Assembly: GCA_021781285.1 (NCBI GenBank)
Contig: JAJXXD010000174.1
Span: forward strand, 1 to 8,936
Direction: 5' to 3'
Source of the DNA: a bacterium
GTDB taxonomy: Bacteria > SZUA-79 > Acidulodesulfobacterales > Acidulodesulfobacteraceae
Length of the DNA stretch: 8,936 nucleotides
The notes under the pieces were generated by a model. The model was not told the DNA's origin and searched no databases. It was given only the letters and a program-made list of their open reading frames with translations. Made by a program: the position numbers and the translations under genes. This document shows positions 1 to 8,635 of this stretch, in pieces. Position 1 is the stretch's first letter. The number at the start of each line of letters is the position of its first letter.

Positions 1-1079
1 CCCTGTTCTGCGCCTTTGCCGCCGCCGCATATGCCTTTAACCGTTTCTCTAACTGTTTCTCCAAGAAATTTTAAATTTAAACTGCTGTATTTTGCGTTTG
101 TATTTCTTGCCCCCTGCGCTATTTTTATAATTTTCCCGAACTGTCCGGCTAAAATGATATTTTCTATGCCGGATTCTACCGCTTTTCTTATTGAATATGA
201 TATAAAATCGCCTATTTCTATAAAACTTTCATACGGCAAATCCTTAATAATTTTTAACGCTATTTTTTCGCTGTACCTTCCCGGGGTATAAACGCAGGTA
301 TTTATCTTATTTTCCGATAAAAATTTCAAAGACGCCTTTATGGTTTCGAGCCATGCTTTAGTCGATACCGGTATAACATAGCCGGTAGTGCCTAATATGC
401 TTATTCCACCCTCTATGCCTAATCTCTGATTTAAAGTCTTCTTGGCCGTTTCCTCCCCTTCGGGTATATACAATATAGAAATAAATATTTTATTATTTAA
501 CGAATTTAAATTTAACGCGCCTTTTTTTATCCAAGAGCATAACTCTTCCCTTGCGGCAAGTTCTATCATCGCAAAAGGGACGGGGTTAACGGCCGGAGAA
601 CCGGCTCTCACCGGCAACCCGGGTCTTGTCGCCTTACCGACGCCTTTTGACGCCGCAAGTATCAGAGTAGCGGTTCCGCCTTTCAATGGACATTTTATTA
701 TATTATAAACGGATAATTTTTCATAATATTTTTTCAGACCGAGGATTTCGTTTTTATTGTTTTTATTTATAACGGTAAAATCAGCGCATATTTTTATGCC
801 GCCGGTTACGTCGGAATCGTCGCTTCCCGAATCTTTAACTGCAACGGCTTTTGAAACAACCGTTCCGTTTCCGTAGAGTCTGCGGCTTTCTAATCCGGAA
901 ATATTTAAGCGCGCATTTTCGCCTCCGGGCATTTTTATTTTTATGGCTGAAAATTTTTCCGGTTCGAAATAATACCTAATAGACGCCTTTATAGCGGCGG
1001 TACTTGTACTTCCGGTAGAGAACCCTTTTCTCAGCCTGTTTTTAATATCAATATCCGACCGATTTATTTCGCCGCTCAT
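1..1079 (-). CDS. cbiD: Cobalt-precorrin-5B C1-methyltransferase CbiD, 3' end cut off by the window
   Basis: CbiD transfers a methyl group from S-adenosylmethionine to C1 of cobalt-precorrin-5B, giving cobalt-precorrin-6A, in the cytoplasmic early-cobalt (anaerobic) cobalamin pathway. The frame stays open from an ATG at 1079 to the left edge, giving 359 complete codons; family members are usually about 350-390 residues, so only the tail is missing. Family motifs seen in order are: RKGFSTGSTSTAA near residue 17; a KDSG...DVTGG block at 82-94; GVGKATRPGLPV at 146-157 followed by GSPAVNPVPFAMI; and LGIEGGISILGTTGYVIPVS at 220-239. The start is fixed by an in-frame TAA directly before the ATG. 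There is no clear Shine-Dalgarno sequence. The gene begins 14 bases after the Omp85 stop codon and is probably the fourth cistron of the operon. Two family motifs deviate: the usual Cys of the TTGTCA-like segment is replaced, and the acidic block has one extra residue. Family assignment is secure; catalytic activity is inferred. Confidence 0.95.
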   Translation of the reverse strand, partial: MSGEINRSDIDIKNRLRKGFSTGSTSTAAIKASIRYYFEPEKFSAIKIKMPGGENARLNISGLESRRLYGNGTVVSKAVAVKDSGSDDSDVTGGIKICADFTVINKNNKNEILGLKKYYEKLSVYNIIKCPLKGGTATLILAASKGVGKATRPGLPVRAGSPAVNPVPFAMIELAAREELCSWIKKGALNLNSLNNKIFISILYIPEGEETAKKTLNQRLGIEGGISILGTTGYVIPVSTKAWLETIKASLKFLSENKINTCVYTPGRYSEKIALKIIKDLPYESFIEIGDFISYSIRKAVESGIENIILAGQFGKIIKIAQGARNTNAKYSSLNLKFLGETVRETVKGICGGGKGAEQ

Positions 1080-1093
1080 TTATCTTTTATTTT

Positions 1094-3910
1094 TTAAAAT
1101 GACGTCCCTACGGTAAAATTAACCCCGCCCGCCGGCCAATAAGGCTCTCTCGTAAGTATGAAACCATAGGAAAAACTTATAGGCCCTATCGGAGACAAAT
1201 ACATTATACCTGCCCCTACCGATTTATACAACGCTAACGGTCTGATATCCTGAGTATTCAAAAATACGTTGCCTCCGTCCTGAAAAACAAAAAAATTAAT
1301 ATTATTATAAACCGGAACGTTAAGCTGTAAATTATAGTTTTCCATAACATCCCCGCCTATCGGATAACTGTAAGGATTCAAATTAACGAGTCCGATAGAA
1401 TCCTGAGGAAAACCTCTCACCGTCGTTCTGCCGCCCAGAAAAAATCTTTCGTTTATAGGCAGCTGGGTCGTCGGCGAGAGAGGCTTTATATAGCCGAATC
1501 GCAGAGAATACAAAAAAGTGGTATTGTAAATAAAAGGGATATATTCTTCCGTATGAAAAAAAATCTTAAAAAAATTGATCTGGGAATCGATTAAAAAATT
1601 TGAATATGTAAATCTTAACGCCGTCAAATTTCCGGAGGTCGGGTTAAATATATTATTTTTAGAATTATATATGACGGAAGTCGAAGCGGAACTTATCCTC
1701 GTAAAACCGGCGTCCCTCGGCGTTATTTGCGCCCCGGGGTTTAACCCCGAAAGAAAGTCGTAAAACATTCCATAGGAAAGGAGACCTTTTAACCGGTCGT
1801 TAAACCGCCTGATAAGAGAAACTGCGCCCCCCTCTTTATGCATAGTATAATTAAGGGTAATTATATCCGTATTGAGCCCCTGCGCGTTAAAAGCAAGTCC
1901 CCTGTAATTATATATGGCACGGTCGTAATAATTTAAAAGAAGGTTGGTGTATATTGCGCTTTTCGAAAAGCGGGCGGATAGAGACTTGCCGGTGCCGAAA
2001 AGATTATTGTTCTCGAGCTGAATAAACCCCTTATATCTCGTATATGTGCCGTAGCCTGCGCCGAAGCTGAGGTCTAAAGGTTTTACGTCTTTCACGCTGA
2101 CTATTATGGTTTTATCAGGTTTTTTATTTTCGGGATTATCGACCTTAATGTTCACGGAATTAAATATTCCCGCCCTATAAAGCCTGCTCTGCGTATCTAT
2201 TATTTTTTTCTGGCTGTAAAACTGCCCTTTTTTAAAAAGCAGAAGGCTCTTTATGTAATATGTTTTCGTGACGGTATTTCCTATGATTAAAATATTTTTT
2301 ATGCGGACCCTCGGGCCGCTCTCGATATAATAATAAAGGACTGTGTATTTCTTGTCTTTAGAATATTTAATATCCAGCCTTACTTTAGAAAAAACAAAGC
2401 CGGAATCCGCCAGCTTAGTAGAAAGCAGGTTCTTTCCGTTCTCCGCCTTAATTATATAAAAAGGCGATTTTTGCATTTTAAAAAAATAATCCGTCAGTTT
2501 TTTATCCGTTTTTAAAAAGACGGGGAGACCTTTGATATAAACATTCTTTACGATGGTCGGCATCCCCTTATTTATATTCAAGGTAATAACGACGCTTTTT
2601 TTATCGGCGGCAAATTTTAGTTTATAAGAAGCGGCGGCGGAAAGCCAGCCTTCGTTATTGTAATAATTCTCGATATTGGTTATATCGCTTTTAAGCCTTT
2701 TTTCGCAGAAATATTCCCTGTTAAAAAAAGATGTTATGCGGGTTTGCATGAGCGATATTATAGTTTTTTTGCGGACGGGTTCGTTTCCGTTTATGACTAT
2801 CCTCTTTATTGCTACCTTATGCCCTTTTTTAACTTCATAATATATATTTATAGTTTTAGCAGTTGCATCTTTTTTTTCCTTAAAAGAAACTTCGGTAAAA
2901 AAATAGCCTTCCTTTTTAAAGAAATTTATCAAGACTCTCTGAAATGCCCTGAATGTCCCTTCATCGAAAATTAACACGTTTTTTATTTCAAGTACGGAAT
3001 TTTCGATAAAATTTTGTTTCAGGGGTCCTGCGCCTTTAAAATGGAATATTATTTTATAGCCCGGGTGGATATCGAAAGTTATAACCGCTTTATGTTTAGA
3101 AATATAGGCCATTTTCGGTTTTTCTATAACAGCGTTAAGATAGCCTTTGTTTTTATATAAATCCCAAATTTTTTTTCTTAGTTTTTGCACCTCATATTGG
3201 TTCAAGGGCTTTGATAGCATTTTTTCGATAAGGGCCTTAACCCTTTTTTTGGGATAATATAATTTAAATTGAACTAATATATTGGAAATTAAAATCGGTT
3301 TACCCGGAATAATTTCGATATTCACGGCATATTTCTTTGAATTCCTCGGTACATAGTGGCTTATGTTAATTTTTGCGCCGGGATATCCTCCTTTAAGCAT
3401 AATTTCTTTTATTTTATTTCTACTTAAAGTCTTATAATATTTCAATAAACGGTCGTTCTTTTTTATAGGAATAGAATCCAGTATTTTTTTAGCGGATATC
3501 CCCGTTCCATTAAGTCCTCGGATATTTACGGATCCGATATAAATTTTAGGTAAAAAAATAAATTTTAAATAAATAAATTTTTGTTTTCTATTTATTTCGG
3601 AAAATACGGAAATGTTGGAAAAATAACCGGACGCATAAAGCATTTTAACGGTCTTTTCAAGAGAATGCATAGAGAATCTCTTTCCTTTTTTTATAAAGAG
3701 AAAATTCTTTATATCTTTCATCGGAATGCCGGACGGCATTTTATATGTTATAGATTTTATTACGTATTCTTCTGCGGGAATACCGTAAATACTCGAGGGG
3801 CTTTTTGCGTAGGAAGTTCTTGCGCAGGCCGTCCTAAAAAGGCAGACCGTTATTACTAAAAGAAACAAAAAAACGGTTTTTTTTATTTTTATATTATAAT
3901 TAGTCTTCAT
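1094..3910 (-). CDS. Omp85-family outer-membrane assembly protein (BamA/TamA type) with seven POTRA repeats
   Basis: This 938-residue protein is an outer-membrane beta-barrel insertase of the Omp85 superfamily. Residues 1-35 form a signal peptide: a basic start, a hydrophobic core (VFLFLLVITVCLF) and a probable signal peptidase I site after SYA. Residues 48-611 divide into seven POTRA-like units of 75-87 residues, roughly 48-122, 125-207, 208-291, 292-367, 368-454, 455-537 and 538-611; the last begins after SGPRVRIKNILIIGN. Residues 612-938 are the barrel, with the NERFFLGG...VRGF motif at 820-834 (Arg832 is the conserved loop-6 arginine), the FQDGGNVF strand motif at 876-883 and a C-terminal Phe. 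BamA usually has five POTRAs and TamA three; the roughly 330-residue barrel is closer to TamA's size. The gene lies 24 bases after tamB, which favours a TamA-like role. The sequence alone does not exclude that it is the cell's BamA, so no symbol is given. No Shine-Dalgarno sequence precedes the ATG. Confidence 0.94.
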   Translation of the reverse strand: MKTNYNIKIKKTVFLFLLVITVCLFRTACARTSYAKSPSSIYGIPAEEYVIKSITYKMPSGIPMKDIKNFLFIKKGKRFSMHSLEKTVKMLYASGYFSNISVFSEINRKQKFIYLKFIFLPKIYIGSVNIRGLNGTGISAKKILDSIPIKKNDRLLKYYKTLSRNKIKEIMLKGGYPGAKINISHYVPRNSKKYAVNIEIIPGKPILISNILVQFKLYYPKKRVKALIEKMLSKPLNQYEVQKLRKKIWDLYKNKGYLNAVIEKPKMAYISKHKAVITFDIHPGYKIIFHFKGAGPLKQNFIENSVLEIKNVLIFDEGTFRAFQRVLINFFKKEGYFFTEVSFKEKKDATAKTINIYYEVKKGHKVAIKRIVINGNEPVRKKTIISLMQTRITSFFNREYFCEKRLKSDITNIENYYNNEGWLSAAASYKLKFAADKKSVVITLNINKGMPTIVKNVYIKGLPVFLKTDKKLTDYFFKMQKSPFYIIKAENGKNLLSTKLADSGFVFSKVRLDIKYSKDKKYTVLYYYIESGPRVRIKNILIIGNTVTKTYYIKSLLLFKKGQFYSQKKIIDTQSRLYRAGIFNSVNIKVDNPENKKPDKTIIVSVKDVKPLDLSFGAGYGTYTRYKGFIQLENNNLFGTGKSLSARFSKSAIYTNLLLNYYDRAIYNYRGLAFNAQGLNTDIITLNYTMHKEGGAVSLIRRFNDRLKGLLSYGMFYDFLSGLNPGAQITPRDAGFTRISSASTSVIYNSKNNIFNPTSGNLTALRFTYSNFLIDSQINFFKIFFHTEEYIPFIYNTTFLYSLRFGYIKPLSPTTQLPINERFFLGGRTTVRGFPQDSIGLVNLNPYSYPIGGDVMENYNLQLNVPVYNNINFFVFQDGGNVFLNTQDIRPLALYKSVGAGIMYLSPIGPISFSYGFILTREPYWPAGGVNFTVGTSF

Positions 3911-3934
3911 AAAACGCTTTAAATTTAATATATT

Positions 3935-6900
3935 TTAATAAAATCTGAAATGAAAAACAATGTTGCCGCCTACCTCGCTGTATATATTGGAATTATTCGG
4001 AGCAAGTTCGTTGTTTTCCCATACGCCTATTACGGAAATATGGCGGCTCAGACTGTATGTAAGGGTTACCGACTGGGAAGACTGAGAAGATACTATGTTG
4101 CTGTACGAAACGGAAAGCCTTTTGGTCAAGGTTTTGGTGACCGTTACCTGCGGAGCGGCGCTGTGGGTCACGACCGAATACGAAGGCGATACGGACAGGT
4201 TTCTAAACCCGAAATAGCTTGAAATTGCTCCGGTAATGCTTTGTTCGACGCCTCCTCCTATAGCCGATGCCGCTTCCGATGCCGCAATTCCGCCGGCAGA
4301 GCCGGCATATACGGAAGTCGAAGGCGCGCCTAAAGCCAGCATGGAAACAATATCCAGTTCCGAAAGCGGAGGCGTCGATGAAAGATTAACGTTAAAGTTT
4401 GACAGCGAGCCGTTTGCATTCATTCTTATAATGTATTGATTTATATGGGTTGCCGCCGCTATGTCGAAAGAAGGGTTTATTCTGTACTGGTTATTAAAAT
4501 CTAAATTTGCGTAAGACAGCTTAAATTTTGTTCCCCTGAAATATATTTCTCCTTCTTCGGCATTTGCCGTTCCCATTATAATCGGGTCATAGAGCGTTCC
4601 GATAAGATGCAGCCTCGTGCTGAAATCCGTATCGACAATATTATTTTTAATCGCGATTCCTTTATTTGACGTTATTCTAATATTTAACTTAGGGTTGATG
4701 GTTCCTTTTCTAACGGAAGGCCTAGCGACATTATAATTTTTATAGCTTAAAAGAAACGACGAAAGATCTATTTTTTTATCGTACAAAGCCTTTTTTATAT
4801 CTATATCCCCGTATAAAACAGGGTTATCCGCATTGCCGGAATATCCTATCTTTCCGTTCATTTTTGCGTAAAAATAGTTAGATTCCCTGTAAATAGCCGA
4901 ATTAAAATCAGTTTCTATGCCGTAGTAAGACGGCATAAAGTTATGCAGTCTTACGATTCCATGGGCGGAAAAAATACCGTTAAGCATTCTAAATCTTGCC
5001 CTTTCGAGTAAAACCATATTATTATTGAATGTAAGTCTGGCAAAAATTCTTGAAGCGGCAAAGGATGAATAGACGGATGGTTCGATAAGTCCTCTATTGA
5101 TATCGGCAAAGCCGTATATTTGGGGAGCGGCAAACGGTCCGAAAACAACTGCGGAAGCGGTTATGAATCCCGACGAATTCATTATTTTATCCGATAAAAT
5201 TCCTAGAACCCATAAATCAGTTTTGTCGTTTAATATAATATGGTATTTTTTCCGGGTAATATATCCTCTAAGCTGGACGTAATTGTTGCCGCCGGTCAGC
5301 TTAAATCCGCTGAATTCCAAAGTTCCGTCTATATAAGATATTTTGATATCTTTAACATTTTTTAAGAAAAAAGGTCCGTGCCTTAAAAAAACATAATTTA
5401 ATTTCGAAAAAATATATGAATTTTTAACATCGGATAGCTTACCGTTCCCTAAAACGCTCCCCGATAATTCAAACAAAGTTTTGCGGTAATTAACGCTTAA
5501 CGAATTTATATCCGTTATAAAATTATACGGATAGCCTTTTTTAAGCAAAATAACCGCTTTTGTTTTTAAAGCGTTTTTTAAAGCGGAAAAATTTAAAGTC
5601 ATTTTGCCGCTTGACGAATAGGCGCCGACGTCCGCGTTTCCCAGTAAATAATCGTTTACGTATGCGTTATCTATCGCGGCATTCCCTGAAATATTAGGCA
5701 GATTGAACGAGCCGCCTATATGCAGATTGACGGCGGCGGTTCCTTTTACATGATACTTTTTCATCGGCTTAAAATTTAAATTAGCCAGATTAATACGGTT
5801 TGAGATTAGCCTGAGGTCGTAGTTATTATTATTGCGTCCGAAATTCAAACTTCCGTAGCCGCTAAAAATTGCGCCGCCGTAGAAACCGTCTAGTTTTTTG
5901 ATATTCAAAGCGCTTTTGGTAAGCAAAAATACAAAATTAACTCCGGAAACGTATTGATTGTATATTTCGACTTTTTTAGAATTTGCCGCTACTTTAAAAA
6001 CAGGATTTTTAAGTTCTCCCGAAATCGTTCCGTTAGAATTGAAAGCCAAAGAAAGCGGTGTCGAAGGCTTTTCGGAAATTAAATGAATATTTGCCGCATT
6101 AAAATTTCCGTTTATATATTCTTTTTTTGAATTTTTATTCTCGAATATTTCTCCGCTGAAATCAAACGTTCCGTTTTTATTAAATTTAGCGCTTTTTTCT
6201 TTTAAACGTACGTTTTTAAATAAAACCTTTCCGCTTCCGGTAATATCGACGTCGGCGTTTCCTTTATATAAACTTAGAAATTTATTGATATAAAGGCTCG
6301 TAAATCTGTTTCTGAAACCGAAAGATATATTATTAAAATCCCCGCTTATATTTCCGTCTATAACCCCACTGCCTGAAGGCTCGAAATACCTGCTTTTGTA
6401 TTTTTCTATTAAACTTACGGAGGGCAGTTCGCTATACTTTGAACGAAAACCGATGCTTAAATAGTTCTTATCGTAATTTATTTTTCCTTCGGCGGAGCCT
6501 TTTATCGTCCTTGAAAAAATATGGATATTTTTTAATAAAACATATTTATCGTTTATTAATGCCGCCCCTCTAACCAGAATCTTATTTCTATAATTAATAT
6601 AATATACCGTCCTGCCGCCACCGGCGTTTCTAAATTTAATCTGCTGGACGGGCTTATCCAGTTCTATTTTTTCGATATTTCCGACATAAAAATTTCTGCC
6701 TAAATGCAGGAAAGTAGCGATGTTTCCGTTTGCGATACCTTTAAGCTGAGGGATTTTCTCGGCATCGTAAAAATCTATGAGTTTACCGACGTCGATATTT
6801 TTTAAAACCGATTTAAATTTACCCTCTTTGTCTTTAAGATTAATACTGCCCGCTGATTTTAAATTGCCGTCAAATATGTTTAAATCAATCTTTTTAAAGT

Positions 6901-7927
6901 TTATAATATTATTTTCGGCCTTGCCGAAATTTCCGGCGCATTCTATGGTTCCGTTATTTATATCTCCGCCCGAAAAGACGACGTTTTTAAGATTAACCGA
7001 CGCTCCCGCGCTAATTTTTCCGTGAAAATCGCCGGCGGCAGTCAGTTTTGCGCTTAAACGCCCTTTTAACGCGGGCAAAAAGATAAAATTCTTAGAAAGA
7101 GAGGATAAGCTGTTTATTTGCAATGAAGTAGCATCGTTAAATTTTTTAACAAATCCCGAAATTTTATTTTTTTGATTTAATTCCAATATGCCGTCCGACA
7201 CGGCGGAAAGATAAGAATTGCTCAGGCTTATTTTACGGTATTTTATAAAATTACTAAAATAATGGATTTCAACGGCGTCTGATTTAAAGGTCCTCCGCAA
7301 TTTTAATTTTTTAGACTTTAATAATATATAAGGCATACTATATTTAAAATATATGCCGCTATTGTTATATAAAAACGGTATGGGGTTAGGTTTTTTATAA
7401 GCGGTTAAATCAAATTTTTTAAGTTTCAATAAGATACTTTCGTCGGCATCGTTTAAGTTCAAATCGCCTTCCGTTATTTTTAATTTGTCTAAAGACGCCG
7501 AAACAAAAGAAGCGGGGCGCTTCTTGAAAAGAGTTTTTATAACCGAATTAATATTCTTATAATTATTGATTTGTTCATTTTTTATTAAAATATTAATATA
7601 AGGATTTATAATATTAATTTTATAAATAATTATTTTTCTTTGGAAAATATTAAACGGACCTAAACTGATATTAATGCGTTTGATTTTTGCGAAATTTTTA
7701 ATGTCTAAACCGTAAAGCCTGATTTGAGGGGAAAAAATAGAAAATTTTAATTTTTTTATCGTTACCCGTTTTTTTAGAACTACGGAAATATATGAGGATA
7801 AATAATTTTTGGCTTTTGAAGCAAAATACGGCGATGTAATAAATAAAACGGCGCTTGCGGAAATTACGGCCGCAAACAGTAATAAAATTAATAAATAAAC
7901 TTTAATTCTCTTTTCATATTTTTTCAT
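3935..7927 (-). CDS. tamB: Translocation and assembly module protein TamB (DUF490/AsmA-like)
   Basis: This 1330-residue protein is a TamB homologue: an inner-membrane-anchored, periplasm-spanning protein made mostly of beta strands that works with an Omp85 partner. In studied bacteria TamB-type proteins contribute to outer-membrane protein assembly and phospholipid movement across the periplasm. Residues 1-9 are basic and residues about 10-32 form one hydrophobic signal anchor. The long middle (about 50-1090) has repeating short alternating strands with GxL/GxI turns, as expected of an AsmA-like beta-groove. The family C-terminal domain is clear at about 1105-1330: GTLYDPIIMGTANAEEGEIY at 1110-1129, RGTKFKLSYANLDF at 1131-1144, then NPSFDIAA, and LSSTPPLSELDIVSMLALG at 1182-1200, ending in aromatic FHFRFY. 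Length is typical of the family. The ATG lies inside the end of the response regulator gene (14-base overlap), suggesting translational coupling. The Omp85 gene follows after 24 bases. In E. coli the order is tamA then tamB, the reverse of this. Confidence 0.93.
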   Translation of the reverse strand: MKKYEKRIKVYLLILLLFAAVISASAVLFITSPYFASKAKNYLSSYISVVLKKRVTIKKLKFSIFSPQIRLYGLDIKNFAKIKRINISLGPFNIFQRKIIIYKINIINPYINILIKNEQINNYKNINSVIKTLFKKRPASFVSASLDKLKITEGDLNLNDADESILLKLKKFDLTAYKKPNPIPFLYNNSGIYFKYSMPYILLKSKKLKLRRTFKSDAVEIHYFSNFIKYRKISLSNSYLSAVSDGILELNQKNKISGFVKKFNDATSLQINSLSSLSKNFIFLPALKGRLSAKLTAAGDFHGKISAGASVNLKNVVFSGGDINNGTIECAGNFGKAENNIINFKKIDLNIFDGNLKSAGSINLKDKEGKFKSVLKNIDVGKLIDFYDAEKIPQLKGIANGNIATFLHLGRNFYVGNIEKIELDKPVQQIKFRNAGGGRTVYYINYRNKILVRGAALINDKYVLLKNIHIFSRTIKGSAEGKINYDKNYLSIGFRSKYSELPSVSLIEKYKSRYFEPSGSGVIDGNISGDFNNISFGFRNRFTSLYINKFLSLYKGNADVDITGSGKVLFKNVRLKEKSAKFNKNGTFDFSGEIFENKNSKKEYINGNFNAANIHLISEKPSTPLSLAFNSNGTISGELKNPVFKVAANSKKVEIYNQYVSGVNFVFLLTKSALNIKKLDGFYGGAIFSGYGSLNFGRNNNNYDLRLISNRINLANLNFKPMKKYHVKGTAAVNLHIGGSFNLPNISGNAAIDNAYVNDYLLGNADVGAYSSSGKMTLNFSALKNALKTKAVILLKKGYPYNFITDINSLSVNYRKTLFELSGSVLGNGKLSDVKNSYIFSKLNYVFLRHGPFFLKNVKDIKISYIDGTLEFSGFKLTGGNNYVQLRGYITRKKYHIILNDKTDLWVLGILSDKIMNSSGFITASAVVFGPFAAPQIYGFADINRGLIEPSVYSSFAASRIFARLTFNNNMVLLERARFRMLNGIFSAHGIVRLHNFMPSYYGIETDFNSAIYRESNYFYAKMNGKIGYSGNADNPVLYGDIDIKKALYDKKIDLSSFLLSYKNYNVARPSVRKGTINPKLNIRITSNKGIAIKNNIVDTDFSTRLHLIGTLYDPIIMGTANAEEGEIYFRGTKFKLSYANLDFNNQYRINPSFDIAAATHINQYIIRMNANGSLSNFNVNLSSTPPLSELDIVSMLALGAPSTSVYAGSAGGIAASEAASAIGGGVEQSITGAISSYFGFRNLSVSPSYSVVTHSAAPQVTVTKTLTKRLSVSYSNIVSSQSSQSVTLTYSLSRHISVIGVWENNELAPNNSNIYSEVGGNIVFHFRFY

Positions 7928-8630
7928 CTATAAATTTATAGCCTACGCCTCTTATAGTTTCTATAAATCTAACCGATTCGTCTATCTCGATATTCGATCT
8001 CAATCTTCTGATGTGGACATCTACCGTTCTCGGTTCGACGAACGAATTATTTCCCCAAACATTATCGAGCAGTTTTTCCCGTGAAAAAACATCCCCCGCA
8101 TAAGTCATTAAAAAGATAAGAATTTTAAATTCTATGGGGCTGAGTTTTATCTCGGTATTTTTTACCGTTACGCTGTGCTTATTAATGTTCGCGCTTATAT
8201 TTTTAAACATATACCCGTCTGCGATTGCTCCGTGTTTATTATTAATTTGAACGGGGGGTATTCTTTTTAAAATAGCGCGGACGCGCGCCAGAAGTTCATT
8301 TACGGAAAAAGGCTTGATAATATAATCTTCGGCGCCGGCTTCAAAACCTAATATTTTATCTACTTCTTCCTGTTTTGCCGATAAAAATATAACCGGAACG
8401 CCGGACAAACGGGAGTTTTGCTTCATTCTTTTGCAAACTTCGTAACCGTTAATATCGGGGAGCATGAGGTCGAGAATTATAATATCGGGCTTAACGACTT
8501 CGGCAATTTTAATGCCGTCGAATCCGTTAAATGCAAATTCTACATTATAACCTTCCTTGGCAAGGTTATATTTTAAAAGTTCTACGAGATCGGATTCATC
8601 GTCTATGACAAGAATATTAACTCTGCTCAT
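7914..8630 (-). CDS. OmpR/PhoB-family two-component response regulator, PhoB-like
   Basis: This is a 238-residue DNA-binding response regulator. The receiver domain (3-122) shows the acidic pair D10-D11, the phosphoacceptor D54 in IILDLMLP, the switch residues S84 and Y103, and the conserved K106 in IIKPF, so it should be phosphorylated normally. The winged-helix output domain (about 135-235) contains SPIEFKILIFLM, FSREKLLDNVWG, EPRTVDVHIRRLR at 199-211 and IETIRGVGYKF at 223-233, all close to PhoB as I remember it. PhoB and PhoP-type regulators are hard to separate by eye, so no symbol is assigned. I chose the ATG at 8630, which directly precedes the usual SRVNILVIDDE start. A TTG 36 bases upstream is in frame, but it lies in a -35-like element and would add an unusual 12-residue tail. 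The 3' end overlaps tamB by 14 bases. No histidine kinase gene is visible. The regulator may control its own operon, but that is inference. Confidence 0.95.
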   Translation of the reverse strand: MSRVNILVIDDESDLVELLKYNLAKEGYNVEFAFNGFDGIKIAEVVKPDIIILDLMLPDINGYEVCKRMKQNSRLSGVPVIFLSAKQEEVDKILGFEAGAEDYIIKPFSVNELLARVRAILKRIPPVQINNKHGAIADGYMFKNISANINKHSVTVKNTEIKLSPIEFKILIFLMTYAGDVFSREKLLDNVWGNNSFVEPRTVDVHIRRLRSNIEIDESVRFIETIRGVGYKFIDEKI

Positions 8631-8635
8631 AATAA

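Noticed and set aside
16..708. Plus-strand open frames at 16-291 and 442-708
   Set aside because: They are antisense to a minus-strand frame that carries all the CbiD motifs, and their translations show no family signature.
3819..3830. Cys29 of the Omp85 protein as a lipoprotein attachment site
   Set aside because: The residues before it (FRTA) do not form a lipobox, and Omp85 barrel proteins are normally cleaved by signal peptidase I.
3867..3884. A8 and T7 tracts in the Omp85 signal-peptide codons as a phase-variation switch
   Set aside because: Short homopolymers are expected in AT-rich lysine and phenylalanine codons, and no sign of slippage can be seen from one sequence.
3918..3955. Possible internal promoter before the Omp85 gene (TTGTTT, 17 bases, TAAAAT)
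   Set aside because: The -35 matches only three of six bases and TAAAAT-like sequences are frequent in this AT-rich DNA.
3950..4439. Plus-strand frames at 3950-4222 and 4236-4439
   Set aside because: They are antisense to the conserved TamB C-terminal domain and show no start-site context or recognisable domain.
7928..7941. Perfect 14-base palindrome CTATAAATTTATAG just before the tamB ATG
   Set aside because: It encodes the conserved Tyr-Lys-Phe-Ile of the response regulator's final hairpin, is all A/T apart from its end bases, and has no loop, so protein coding and base composition explain it.
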